64,000 nt of DNA from Treponema sp. OMZ 798 (GTDB taxonomy: Bacteria; Spirochaetota; Spirochaetia; Treponematales; Treponemataceae): positions 310,001 through 374,000 of the forward strand of contig NZ_CP051305.1 in NCBI RefSeq assembly GCF_024181385.1, written 5' to 3'. This document shows, piece by piece, positions 44,867 through 53,507 of the stretch; positions within the stretch are counted from its first letter, which is position 1, and every line of letters starts with the position of its first letter. The notes under the pieces were generated by a model. The model saw nothing but the letters and a program-made list of their open reading frames with translations. It was not told where the DNA came from and ran no database searches. Made by a program: the position numbers and the translations under genes.

Positions 44867-46984
44867 ATGCACGATATAAAATTAAAATCAATCACTAAAA
44901 GCTATTCTATCGGAGATGAAAAACAAATTGTTTTGGATGACCTTTCTCATAATTTTGCTTCGGGAAAAATAAGTTTTATTTTGGGGCCCTCAGGCTGCGG
45001 AAAATCGAGTCTTTTAAATATAATTGCAGGCATAGACAAAAACTATTCCGGCGAGGTTTTGTATAAGGGTGAAGCGATTCAAGACTACGATAAATTTAGA
45101 CGGGAAAATATCAGCTTTATTTTTCAAGACAGTAATTTAATTCCGCATCAAAATTTATTAAAAAATATCGTAATTGCTCTCCATAACGGTATAGAAAATA
45201 AAGAAGAGCTTGCAATTAACTTACTTAAAAAGGTCGGCCTATCCGAACATATTTATAAAAAACCTTCTATGCTTTCTACGGGCGAAAGACAGCGGGCGAG
45301 TATTGCAAGAGCTTTGGCAAGAAATACCGATATCCTGCTTTGTGATGAGCCTACAGGAAGTTTGGACGAAACAACAAAGATTGAAATCTGCGATTTAATT
45401 TTAGAAGTTTTTAAGGGCAAAACAATTATCTTTGTAAGCCATGATGAAGAATTGGCAAGGATATACGCCGATGAAATTTTAACTATCGATAATAAAAAAC
45501 TAAAATCTATAAAAGAAAAAACTCAATCTGAATCCGATTCACAAATTGAACGCAGAGCGGAAAATAAAATTAAGCCGGAAGATTCAAGTTTTAAAAACAG
45601 GTTTTATATAAATATTCTATCAGAAAAATTAAAGCTTTTTAATTCGCTACAACTTTTAGTTATTATTTTAGGAATATTTATATTTTCGATCGGCTCATTT
45701 AAGGCTGTAAGTTATGGAATAGATCAATATCTTTACGGTAAGTACAAGGCCGATAAAATTACTTTAAGCAGTGCAGGTATGAGTTTAAACGCCTTGCTTC
45801 AAAACATTGAAGACTATAACGGAAAATTTAAAGAAAAAATTTACGGTTTAACTCTAGGCTTGCCTTCAAGTATAAGACTCGAAAAAGAAAAATTACCCGT
45901 TTTTATAAATATGATGCAGGAAAAAAATAAGGCGAGCTTTTCGGAAGATATAATTGCAGGACGCTTTCCTGAAAATCCTAAAGAGATTTTATTCAGCAAA
46001 GCTTATGCACTTAAACTGCTTTATACTTTTGATAATCTTATTGATATTAAAAATATTTCCGCCGGCGATTTATTTAACCGCTTAAAAGAACTTCCTATTT
46101 CGTATAAAGCCGTTTGCAAATTTGCAGGGAAGGTTCCAAAGGACTCCGACTTTTACGATGAAGATTTAAAGATTGTAGGTATAATCGACGACTTAAGATA
46201 CATCTCTGATTTTGATGAAGGCCTTTTTTTTGAAATGAAGAAATTTAATGAAGATATGGATGTGTCCGGTTTTGTTGCCTTTATGCGTAATATCGGAATT
46301 AATTTAAATTATCCTTTTTATTTAGGGGAAGAAGGAATCTCCGATTCGATCTATGTAAATGAAAATATTTATTTTTTGGAAGAAGAATTTACTAAATATC
46401 TAAGTAAGATTTATCTTTCTGAAACTACTTATAAATTTACATATTTCGATATATTTATAGATGAAAATTTAGATACCAGAAAAAAGGTGCACACTAATTA
46501 CCTTTTGTTTAAGTCCATTTTTAAGGGAAGCGATAATATTTCGCTGGAAAGAAAATCATATCTTGATGATATTTACGGTTATAAATTAAGTATAATCTTT
46601 ACATTAATTATTCTCGGTGTTATTGCCGTGCTTTCGGCATATAACGGCTTAAAAAATTTAATTACGGCTAAACGTAAGGATATCGGCATTTACCGCTCAT
46701 TGGGTTATACAACAAAGGAATTAAAAAAGATGTTTATCAAAGAAGGATTGATTATTTCTTTTTTTGTCTGCCTTGCATCGGTTTTCTTTTTTATGATAAT
46801 CAGCTTATTTTTGGGTGAGTATTTTATTAACTTATTGGATTGCAGCAGAATAGTAAATTTAAAGAGCCTTTTTAACTTTGATATTTTTTCGCTCTCTGCA
46901 GCGTTTCTTATAATCATTTTGATAATTATAATTTCGATAAGCTCTGAGCTTAAAAAAACTAATATCGATGAACTTATAAGGTAA
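44867..46984 (+). CDS. MacB-like ABC exporter, fused ATPase and permease (1 of 2)
   Basis: 705 residues. The N-terminal ATPase (about 1-215) has Walker A GPSGCGKSS, signature LSTGERQR in place of LSGGQ, Walker B ILLCDEPTGSLDE. A membrane helix lies near 260-280, a large extracytoplasmic domain (about 285-570) follows, and three helices end the protein (LSIIFTLIILGVIAVLSAY, GLIISFFVCLASVFFFMII, FLIIILIIIISISSEL). This is the architecture of the MacB/FtsX family that exports peptides, lipoproteins or bacteriocins. The next gene encodes a similar protein, 14 bases on. No substrate or leader peptide is seen nearby. Confidence 0.85.
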   Translation: MHDIKLKSITKSYSIGDEKQIVLDDLSHNFASGKISFILGPSGCGKSSLLNIIAGIDKNYSGEVLYKGEAIQDYDKFRRENISFIFQDSNLIPHQNLLKNIVIALHNGIENKEELAINLLKKVGLSEHIYKKPSMLSTGERQRASIARALARNTDILLCDEPTGSLDETTKIEICDLILEVFKGKTIIFVSHDEELARIYADEILTIDNKKLKSIKEKTQSESDSQIERRAENKIKPEDSSFKNRFYINILSEKLKLFNSLQLLVIILGIFIFSIGSFKAVSYGIDQYLYGKYKADKITLSSAGMSLNALLQNIEDYNGKFKEKIYGLTLGLPSSIRLEKEKLPVFINMMQEKNKASFSEDIIAGRFPENPKEILFSKAYALKLLYTFDNLIDIKNISAGDLFNRLKELPISYKAVCKFAGKVPKDSDFYDEDLKIVGIIDDLRYISDFDEGLFFEMKKFNEDMDVSGFVAFMRNIGINLNYPFYLGEEGISDSIYVNENIYFLEEEFTKYLSKIYLSETTYKFTYFDIFIDENLDTRKKVHTNYLLFKSIFKGSDNISLERKSYLDDIYGYKLSIIFTLIILGVIAVLSAYNGLKNLITAKRKDIGIYRSLGYTTKELKKMFIKEGLIISFFVCLASVFFFMIISLFLGEYFINLLDCSRIVNLKSLFNFDIFSLSAAFLIIILIIIISISSELKKTNIDELIR

Positions 46985-46998
46985 AGTTTGGAGGAACT

Positions 46999-48831
46999 AT
47001 GCTTGAATTAAAAAATATAAATAAGTCATATAAGATTAGAGCCGGTTTGGAGCAAAGGGTTCTTAAAGATTTAAACATTGTTTTCGGCGATAAGGGCTTG
47101 GTAAGTATCTTAGGCAGAAGCGGAGGCGGAAAGTCTACAATTTTAAATATAATCGGCGGTTTATGTAGTTTTGATTCCGGAGAGATTTTTTATAATAATA
47201 AAAAAGTTGAAGACTATAACGAATTCAGAAAAAGTAAAATTGCCTTTGTCTTCCAAGACTTTAATTTAATAAACCATTTATCAAGTGAAGATAATATTAT
47301 TGCAGGTATGACTGATAGTATTACCGGCGGTATAAAAAAACGGAAAGAACATTCCGTTTCTATATTAAAAAGTTTAAACATAGGAGAGTTTACAAAAAAG
47401 AAACCTACACAATTATCGGGCGGACAAAGACAAAGACTTGCAATTGCCCGAATGCTTGCAAAAGAGGTTGATATTATTTTGGCCGATGAAGCGACTTCAA
47501 GTTTGGATAAAAAAAATGCACACCATATAATGGATATTCTAAAAGATATCTCAAAAGAAAAACTCGTAATCTTTGTAACCCATGATAAAGAACTCGCTTA
47601 TGAGTACAGCGACAGAATTATAAGTTTAATAGACGGACAAATTCTCAAGGATGAAAATATAACTAAGGATATAAACGCAGAATCAGGAAATTCAATTAAA
47701 AGCAAATTGAGTGTGCCGAAAAAAAATAACTCGTATAAGAAAAATACACGATACTTACCTTTGAAAAATTTAAAAGGGCGGGCGAAGGCTAGTATCAGGA
47801 ATATAATAATCATAGGCCTTATTTTTCTTTCTATATTGTTTTCAATTTTTATGGAATCGGATTATTTTAAGAACTATATGCATGATATCTATCTTCAAGA
47901 AGGTATCAAAACAAGTGTTTTGGATGTTGCAAAAGAAAAGCTAAGTGATGAAACTCTTGTCGAAGAATTAAATATGCAATACAAAGAGCTTCCTAATATT
48001 GAACATTGTTCCTATACATATAATACAAGAATAAAAATTGCAGGTTCAAATTATATTGAAGGCCTTCAAGCAGGAAAGCCTGTTCTTTCATATACAAATC
48101 TGGAAGATATAAGCTCTAACAATTATTTTAAGAAAATAATAACCGTCGGACGTTTCCCCAAAAAAGCTGACGAAGTTCTTATGAGTTCATCGGGTGCAAT
48201 AGCCTTGCTTAAAGAGCTTAAAATCGGCGGGGAAAGATTGGAAGATCAATTTAATACAGGCAAGCTTGATGATAAGTATGTTTTTAGTCTGGTTGAAAAT
48301 GCTTTTTTCTTTGTTGCAGAATACCGTTTGCCTAAGATTAAAATAACCGGTCTTATCGACAGTACAAAAGTAAGCGAAAAAACTCACACGGTTTATTTTA
48401 TAGATGGCTTTACAAATCTTTTTGAAATAAAAAAAGGCGGCTTGTACAAACACGGCCTTAAGCTATATAAAACAGATCTAAGCGCAGAAAAGCATACTGA
48501 ACTTTTAAATGCCTTTAAAGAAAATAAAAAAATAAGAGTGAACGAAGTACATCAAAAACGAGTAAGTATAGCTTATAACAAGATAGCTTCTTTTTTTGAC
48601 TTCTCAAGAATTTTACTTATACTGATATGCTCAGTTTCAATCTTGTCCTTAATTTCTATTTTTTACACTACTGTCTTAGAAAGAAAAAACGAAATCCGGA
48701 TTTACCGCTCTTTGGCCTACACCAAAAAAGAAATCGTAAAAATCTTCTCTTTAGAAATATTTTATACAAGCTTGGTTTCTGCAATCTTTGCCGTAATAAT
48801 TTTGACAGTTGTTTATTATAGGCTGGGGTAA
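46999..48831 (+). CDS. MacB-like ABC exporter, fused ATPase and permease (2 of 2), C-terminally short
   Basis: 610 residues. The ATPase (about 1-215) is more canonical than its neighbour: GRSGGGKST, LSGGQRQRLAIARML, ADEATSSLD. Then come a linker, a membrane helix near 270-290, an extracytoplasmic domain and two helices (ILLILICSVSILSLISIFY, YTSLVSAIFAVIILTVVYY). The protein stops there. The partner has a further helix of about 30 residues at the same place, so the C-terminus here lacks the last membrane helix. The two proteins probably form a heterodimer. SD TGGAGG precedes the ATG, 14 bases after the previous gene. Confidence 0.8.
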   Translation: MLELKNINKSYKIRAGLEQRVLKDLNIVFGDKGLVSILGRSGGGKSTILNIIGGLCSFDSGEIFYNNKKVEDYNEFRKSKIAFVFQDFNLINHLSSEDNIIAGMTDSITGGIKKRKEHSVSILKSLNIGEFTKKKPTQLSGGQRQRLAIARMLAKEVDIILADEATSSLDKKNAHHIMDILKDISKEKLVIFVTHDKELAYEYSDRIISLIDGQILKDENITKDINAESGNSIKSKLSVPKKNNSYKKNTRYLPLKNLKGRAKASIRNIIIIGLIFLSILFSIFMESDYFKNYMHDIYLQEGIKTSVLDVAKEKLSDETLVEELNMQYKELPNIEHCSYTYNTRIKIAGSNYIEGLQAGKPVLSYTNLEDISSNNYFKKIITVGRFPKKADEVLMSSSGAIALLKELKIGGERLEDQFNTGKLDDKYVFSLVENAFFFVAEYRLPKIKITGLIDSTKVSEKTHTVYFIDGFTNLFEIKKGGLYKHGLKLYKTDLSAEKHTELLNAFKENKKIRVNEVHQKRVSIAYNKIASFFDFSRILLILICSVSILSLISIFYTTVLERKNEIRIYRSLAYTKKEIVKIFSLEIFYTSLVSAIFAVIILTVVYYRLG

Positions 48832-48867
48832 GACTGTGTTTTTGAAAATTATTGTTTATATAAAATA

Positions 48868-48897
48868 TTGACAAATACTTCCGTTTTGCGTTAGTAT
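48868..48897 (+). promoter_or_regulatory. Candidate cobT promoter with long leader
   Basis: TTGACA (48868-48873) and TAGTAT (48892-48897) are 18 bases apart. A leader of about 160 bases follows, containing ATAAGAAT-GT-ATTCTTAT, an 8-bp inverted repeat. No cobalamin riboswitch box is visible. Confidence 0.55.
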
Positions 48898-49061
48898 ATG
48901 TACCTATAAGAAGAAAATAAACATTTTAAGGAATTTGAAACGATAAGAATGTATTCTTATGCAAAATCGGTTTAAGATTCTTTTATAAGTAGAGTTGTAT
49001 AATTACTCATTTTTGTCAATAAAAATTAAATCGGCTTAAAAACTTATTTAGAGGTACTTTT

Positions 49062-50132
49062 ATGAATATTTTGGAAAATACGCTGAATTCGATTAAACCC
49101 GTTTCGGAAGAAGAGGGGAAGAAGGCTAAGCTTTTTTGGGACAGCCTTGCTCATCCGCCGGGCTCTTTGGGAGAGCTTGAAGAGATGACGGTCAGGCTTG
49201 CGAAAATCAAGGGGCTTGACAACCTAAAAATCGATAAAAAAATAACGGCTGTTTTTTGTGCCGATAACGGAGTCTATGCGGAGAAAATTACCTCCCAGCC
49301 CCAGATTACCACCTTCTTGCTTGCCGAGATTATGCACACCGGAAAGACGGGCTTAGGAGCAATTTCTAAATGGGCAGGAAGCAGCATCAGGGTTTACGAT
49401 GTCGGGATGATAAAAACGAGTGAACGGAAAGATGTCATCAACAAAAAGATAAAATGCGGTACCGCAAATATAGCTCAAGGCCCTGCGATGAGCCGCGAAG
49501 ACTGCATCCGCATGATTGAAACCGGAATAGAGGCGGCCTTTAAAATAGCAGATGAGGGCTTCGATATTGCCGGAATAGGAGAACTCGGAATTTGCAATAC
49601 CGCCACAACGGCCGCAGTTCTTGCAGGTCTTTGCGGGGCAGATCCTGAGCTGACTGTAGGGCGCGGTGCTTCTACAACACAGGCTATGTATGAGCTTAAG
49701 ATTAAGACAGTAAAAAAGGCAATCGAAATAAATGCTCCCAAAAAAGGGGATGCAGTAGACTGTATTTCTAAGGTCGGAGGCTTTGATATCGCTGCAATGT
49801 GCGGCTGCTACATAGGCCTTGCTGCCCGCGGACTTCCTGCCGTAATCGACGGCTATATTTCCGGCCTTGCAGCCCTCTGCGCCATAAGCTTAAATCCTCT
49901 TGTAAGAGATTACCTTTTTGCTTCTCATAAGTCGGAAGAAAAGGGGGCTAAAATATGCACAGCGGAACTTGGTCTTGAGCCCGTTCTCGGTATGAAAATG
50001 AGGCTGGGCGAGGGAAGCGGCTGTCCCCTTCTATTTAAGATGCTTGAAGGGGCTATTTTCACAATGCAAAATATGGGAAAATTTACCGAAACCATGATAG
50101 ATGGAGCCGATTTGGTGGATATCAGGAAGTAG
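49062..50132 (+). CDS. cobT: Nicotinate-nucleotide--dimethylbenzimidazole phosphoribosyltransferase
   Basis: 356 residues, standard length. Features are SLAHPPGSLGELEEM near the N-terminus, CADNGVYAEKITSQP, the phosphate-binding GELGICNTATTAAVLAGL, and the catalytic Glu region MRLGEGSGCPLLFKMLEG. CobT activates the lower base of cobalamin, forming alpha-ribazole phosphate. No other cobalamin synthesis genes lie in the window, so it probably serves salvage with genes elsewhere. SD GAGG precedes the ATG. Confidence 0.93.
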   Translation: MNILENTLNSIKPVSEEEGKKAKLFWDSLAHPPGSLGELEEMTVRLAKIKGLDNLKIDKKITAVFCADNGVYAEKITSQPQITTFLLAEIMHTGKTGLGAISKWAGSSIRVYDVGMIKTSERKDVINKKIKCGTANIAQGPAMSREDCIRMIETGIEAAFKIADEGFDIAGIGELGICNTATTAAVLAGLCGADPELTVGRGASTTQAMYELKIKTVKKAIEINAPKKGDAVDCISKVGGFDIAAMCGCYIGLAARGLPAVIDGYISGLAALCAISLNPLVRDYLFASHKSEEKGAKICTAELGLEPVLGMKMRLGEGSGCPLLFKMLEGAIFTMQNMGKFTETMIDGADLVDIRK

Positions 50133-50153
50133 CATAATCCGCGGAATTCCCTA

Positions 50154-50182
50154 TTGACTAATTCTTTTCTTTATAGTATTAT
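50154..50182 (+). promoter_or_regulatory. Promoter of the rpsP-rplS operon
   Basis: TTGACT (50154-50159) and TATTAT (50177-50182) are 17 bases apart. A small leader hairpin (ACCCC...GGGGT, about 50191-50220) follows before rpsP. Confidence 0.75.
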
Positions 50183-50254
50183 GCGTTCTTACCCCTGTTT
50201 TCATTAAAGTACGGGGTTTATATTGAAATTTTGGGTTAATCCCGGGAGGTTTAC

Positions 50255-50500
50255 GTGGTAAAGATCAGACTTAAAAGACTCGGAACTAAAAAACGCCCTT
50301 ATTATCGAATTGTTGTTCAGGATGCCAGAGAGCCCCGAAACGGCAAAACCATCGATGAAGTCGGCATTTATCATCCGATCGAAACGGCAGAAAAGCAGAT
50401 TTCTTTTGATGCCGATAAGGTTAAAAACTGGTTGGGAAAAGGCGCACAGCCAACCGACACAGTTAGACGCTTACTTAACAAAAAAGAATTCACTCTATAA
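50255..50500 (+). CDS. rpsP: Small ribosomal subunit protein S16
   Basis: 81 residues, a complete S16: [48 protein letters not shown]. The start is GTG with SD GGGAGG 6 bases before it. First gene of a five-gene operon, in the common order rpsP-khpA-rimM-trmD-rplS. Confidence 0.97.
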   Translation: MVKIRLKRLGTKKRPYYRIVVQDAREPRNGKTIDEVGIYHPIETAEKQISFDADKVKNWLGKGAQPTDTVRRLLNKKEFTL

Positions 50501-50537
50501 GTGTAAAATCACTTGAAGAAGTGAAAAGGAAAACAAA

Positions 50538-50771
50538 ATGCAAAAAGATTTAATAGAATACATTGCCAAATCCCTTGTTGACGATCCTTCCGCCGTAACG
50601 GTATCGGAAAGCGAAAACGAAAAGGGCACTGTCATCGAGCTTAAAGTAGCCTCCGGCGACATCGGCAAGGTAATCGGAAAGCAGGGAAGAATCGCAAAGT
50701 CGATCAGAACCTTGCTGAGCGCAAGTGCAGGAAAGTCGGGAAAGCGTTATTCGCTTGAAATTGTAGACTAA
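50538..50771 (+). CDS. khpA: KH-domain RNA-binding protein
   Basis: 77 residues forming one KH domain with the GxxG loop in DIGKVIGKQGRIAKSIR. KhpA (YlqC) binds RNA and partners KhpB in Gram-positive bacteria; in spirochetes the partner is not known to me. It sits between rpsP and rimM, the usual place. Its stop is 2 bases before the rimM ATG. SD AAAAGGAA. Confidence 0.92.
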   Translation: MQKDLIEYIAKSLVDDPSAVTVSESENEKGTVIELKVASGDIGKVIGKQGRIAKSIRTLLSASAGKSGKRYSLEIVD

Positions 50772-50773
50772 TA

Positions 50774-51313
50774 ATGGATTTGCTGGCAACAGGACGAATC
50801 CGTGGCACCTTCGGGGTCGAAGGATTTGTAAAAGTTGAAAGTTTTTCCGGGGAATATGAGCATTTTTTAGGATTTGACAGAGTTTTTTTAAGTATCCCGC
50901 AGGAAAAATTAAGAGAGCAAAAGTATAAAGATGGCTGGTTTGAAATTGAAGAAGTTAATTTGAGAAAGGCCGATGCTCTCATAAAATTTAAGGGGATAGA
51001 CAGCCCCGAAGCCGCCAAGAGCTTGACGGGTTCGGAATTGTTTATTCCTAGGGACAAGGCCGCCCCCCTTGAGGAGGGTGAAGTTTATGTCCATGATCTT
51101 TGTAATTGTGATCTTGTATGCGAAGGAACTCTTGTTGGAAAAATAACAAGTGTAGCAGAAGGCGGAGGCGGTTACCTCTTAGAAATAGCCGGCAAAACCT
51201 CCGAGGCTGCTGCGGAATCGAGCTTTTATGTTCCCTTTAACAAGGAATTTATCGGAAAAATCGATTTAAAGGCTAAAACCGTGGAGCTCATGCACCGCTG
51301 GATTCTTGAATGA
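50774..51313 (+). CDS. rimM: Ribosome maturation factor RimM
   Basis: 179 residues. The N-terminal RimM barrel starts TGRIRGTFGVEGFVKVESF, and the C-terminal PRC barrel contains EGEVYVHDLCNCDLV and FYVPFNKEFIGKIDLKAKTVEL. RimM helps assemble the 30S head around S19. It begins 2 bases after khpA and ends in ATGA overlap with trmD, so all are coupled. Confidence 0.93.
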   Translation: MDLLATGRIRGTFGVEGFVKVESFSGEYEHFLGFDRVFLSIPQEKLREQKYKDGWFEIEEVNLRKADALIKFKGIDSPEAAKSLTGSELFIPRDKAAPLEEGEVYVHDLCNCDLVCEGTLVGKITSVAEGGGGYLLEIAGKTSEAAAESSFYVPFNKEFIGKIDLKAKTVELMHRWILE

Positions 51314-52041
51314 GATTCGATGTGCTGACCTTATTCCCCGAAATACCCGAAGCTTTTTTTAAAACTTCGATTATGGCTAAGGCTGTAGAAAAGGGAATTA
51401 TTAGCTGCAACTTGGTGAACATCAGAGACTTTGCCTTTGACAAGCACCGCTCATGCGATGATATCGTTTACGGCGGGGGAGCCGGAATGTTGCTCTTACC
51501 GGAACCCTTAAGCCTCGCATTGGATTCGGTTAATGCTTCTTCTAAAAGAGTAATCTATGTTACTCCTTCCGGGAAGCCCTTTAACCAAGAGCTTGCAAAA
51601 GAGCTTTCTTTAGAAGAAGAGCTCGTCTTTGTCTGCGGAAGATACGAAGGCATCGATCAGAGAATTATCGACGAATATGTCGATGATGAAATCTCGGTCG
51701 GCGACTACGTTATGTCCTCAGGCGAGCTTGCTGCCCTGGTGATAATCGATGCGGTTTACCGCCTGATAGACGGAGTTATCTCCGGTGAGTCGCTTGAAGA
51801 GGAAAGTTTTTCGGGATTTTTGCTTGAGTATCCGCAATATACAAGACCAAGAAATTTTAAGGGAAGAGAGGTTCCCGAAGTGCTCCTTTCAGGACACCAC
51901 CTAAACATCCATAAGTGGAGGCTGAAAAAGCGTATCGAAAAGACGCTTAAAAACCGGCCGGAACTTATCGAAAAAGCAAGAAATTGCGGAACGTGGACAA
52001 AGGAAGCAGAAAAAATATTTAAGGAGTTTGAAAATGAGTGA
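51310..52041 (+). CDS. trmD: tRNA (guanine37-N1)-methyltransferase
   Basis: 243 residues. TrmD features: [33 protein letters not shown], the trefoil-knot SAM-binding loops VYVTP-like ([13 protein letters not shown]), [35 protein letters not shown], and [19 protein letters not shown]. It methylates G37 of tRNAs to prevent frameshifting. Start ATG overlaps the rimM stop by 4 bases, and its end overlaps rplS by 8 bases. Confidence 0.96.
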   Translation: MRFDVLTLFPEIPEAFFKTSIMAKAVEKGIISCNLVNIRDFAFDKHRSCDDIVYGGGAGMLLLPEPLSLALDSVNASSKRVIYVTPSGKPFNQELAKELSLEEELVFVCGRYEGIDQRIIDEYVDDEISVGDYVMSSGELAALVIIDAVYRLIDGVISGESLEEESFSGFLLEYPQYTRPRNFKGREVPEVLLSGHHLNIHKWRLKKRIEKTLKNRPELIEKARNCGTWTKEAEKIFKEFENE

Positions 52042-52393
52042 TCTTATTATGAAAATTGAAGCTCAGCAAAAGGCTGAAAACCCTCCCGTTTTCCGCGTAG
52101 GAGATACGGTTAAAGTTCACTTTAAAATCGTTGAAGGAAAGACCGAGCGAATTCAGGTTTATGAAGGCTTGGTAATCTGTTTTAAAAATTCCGGAATCGG
52201 AAGAACATTCACTGTACGAAAAAATTCTTATGGTGTAGGCGTTGAGCGCGTTTTCCCCCTTCATTCACCTCGAATTGCCAAGGTTGAAGTGGTACGCCCC
52301 GGAAAGGTACGCCGAGCCAAGCTTTACTATATCAGAGAGAAGGTAGGTAAGGCCGCTAAGATTAAAACCCTTATCACCAAAAAGAACTCATAG
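52034..52393 (+). CDS. rplS: Large ribosomal subunit protein L19
   Basis: 119 residues with L19 pattern: [75 protein letters not shown] start it at the ATG at 52034 because GGAG lies 7 bases upstream. An in-frame TTG at 52028 would be too close to it. It overlaps the end of trmD by 8 bases. Confidence 0.95.
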   Translation: MSDLIMKIEAQQKAENPPVFRVGDTVKVHFKIVEGKTERIQVYEGLVICFKNSGIGRTFTVRKNSYGVGVERVFPLHSPRIAKVEVVRPGKVRRAKLYYIREKVGKAAKIKTLITKKNS

Positions 52394-52429
52394 TTTTGAG
52401 TTTAAAATTTTAAATCGGCGAAAGACTTC

Positions 52430-53374
52430 GTGATTTATACGGACGGTACAAAACTTTTTTTTACCGCTTCAAGACGGGCTGACTCAGCTTCGATGAGCTT
52501 AAAAAACGGCGACATTGTAAATGCCAAAATTTTAAGCTTAAAGACGGATGGAGCAGCCCGTATTTTTTTTAACGGCCATATTTTTGAGGGGAATGTTTCA
52601 GGTGCTCTCAAAGAAGGCGACAGCCTTAAAATGCGGGTCATCATTGACTCTGACAGAGTTTTCCTCCTCCCCGAAAAAGGAAGCGAGACCTCTTCTTCAA
52701 AGGACATCTTTTCTAAACTGGGCCTCCCTCAAAACGAATTAATCTCAAATATTATCGCCTTTTTTACCGCAACTGAAACTCGTCTCGACGAAAAATCGAT
52801 AAACCGTATTTTTAACTTTTTGCAAAAAAAAGCAGCTAAAGCAGCTTTAAAAGAAAAAGAAAGAGGAGCCTTTGCCGCCTCCCTCATCGAAAGCAAGGGA
52901 CTTGAACTTTCCGATGAGCTTTTTTCGCAAATCTATGCAGCTATTTTCGGCGGCGGCAGAGATAAAAATGACGATGAGGTCTTGGAGATGATAAACCATT
53001 TAAAAGGCGAGGGGCTCCATTGGATTATCCTTCCCTTTGAAAGAGAATTCGATTCTTCCAAGGCAGCAGGCTCCTTAGCCCTCTTGCTGGATATAGGCTT
53101 AAAAGAACTTAAGTCTCTGGTACTTAGGTGCAATTTTAAAAAAGAACCGTCCGGAGCGGATGAGTCTTGGATCTTTTCTTTGCATGATAAAGAGTTTACA
53201 TTTATGCGTGAAGATGCTGAGCTTTCTAAAAAAGAAAAAGAGGATTTGGAAAAGCTTTTTACTTTTTGTTTAAAGGAGTCAGGTTTTTTCGATTCGGAAG
53301 CCGCCTCCGTTTTTGTCCGGTACGGAGAGCCGCCAAAATGCGATCCGCCTCCGTCAGTAGATTTAAGGGTGTGA
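52430..53374 (+). CDS. Unrecognised protein after rplS
   Basis: 314 residues, cytoplasmic, no signal peptide. The first 80 residues are beta-rich (GDIVNAKILSLKTDGAARIFF, GHIFEGNVSGALKEGDSLKMRVI), like the small barrels seen in hook-length control type proteins. The rest is mainly helical. This resemblance is weak, and I assign no function. The start is a GTG at 52430 without clear SD. The gene is 36 bases after rplS and may be an operon extension. Confidence 0.65.
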   Translation: MIYTDGTKLFFTASRRADSASMSLKNGDIVNAKILSLKTDGAARIFFNGHIFEGNVSGALKEGDSLKMRVIIDSDRVFLLPEKGSETSSSKDIFSKLGLPQNELISNIIAFFTATETRLDEKSINRIFNFLQKKAAKAALKEKERGAFAASLIESKGLELSDELFSQIYAAIFGGGRDKNDDEVLEMINHLKGEGLHWIILPFEREFDSSKAAGSLALLLDIGLKELKSLVLRCNFKKEPSGADESWIFSLHDKEFTFMREDAELSKKEKEDLEKLFTFCLKESGFFDSEAASVFVRYGEPPKCDPPPSVDLRV

Positions 53375-53507
53375 TATTTTGATAAGAAATTGCTCCGGTG
53401 TACAAGCTTCAATTCTTGCCTGCTTAAAATCAGACTTTGCTCTTGTTTTTTTTCCTTTTTTACTATATTATTACGGTATAATTTTTGCCTAAAACCGGCG
53501 GCTTTTT

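Noticed and set aside
48898..49061. Cobalamin riboswitch before cobT
   Set aside because: No B12-box or GCCACU-type core is seen in the leader.
53375..53500. Small gene after 52430-53374 (an FlhB-like short gene was expected by analogy with T. pallidum)
   Set aside because: The frame from the TTG at about 53392 closes quickly and its translation is hydrophobic low-complexity, without FlhB features.
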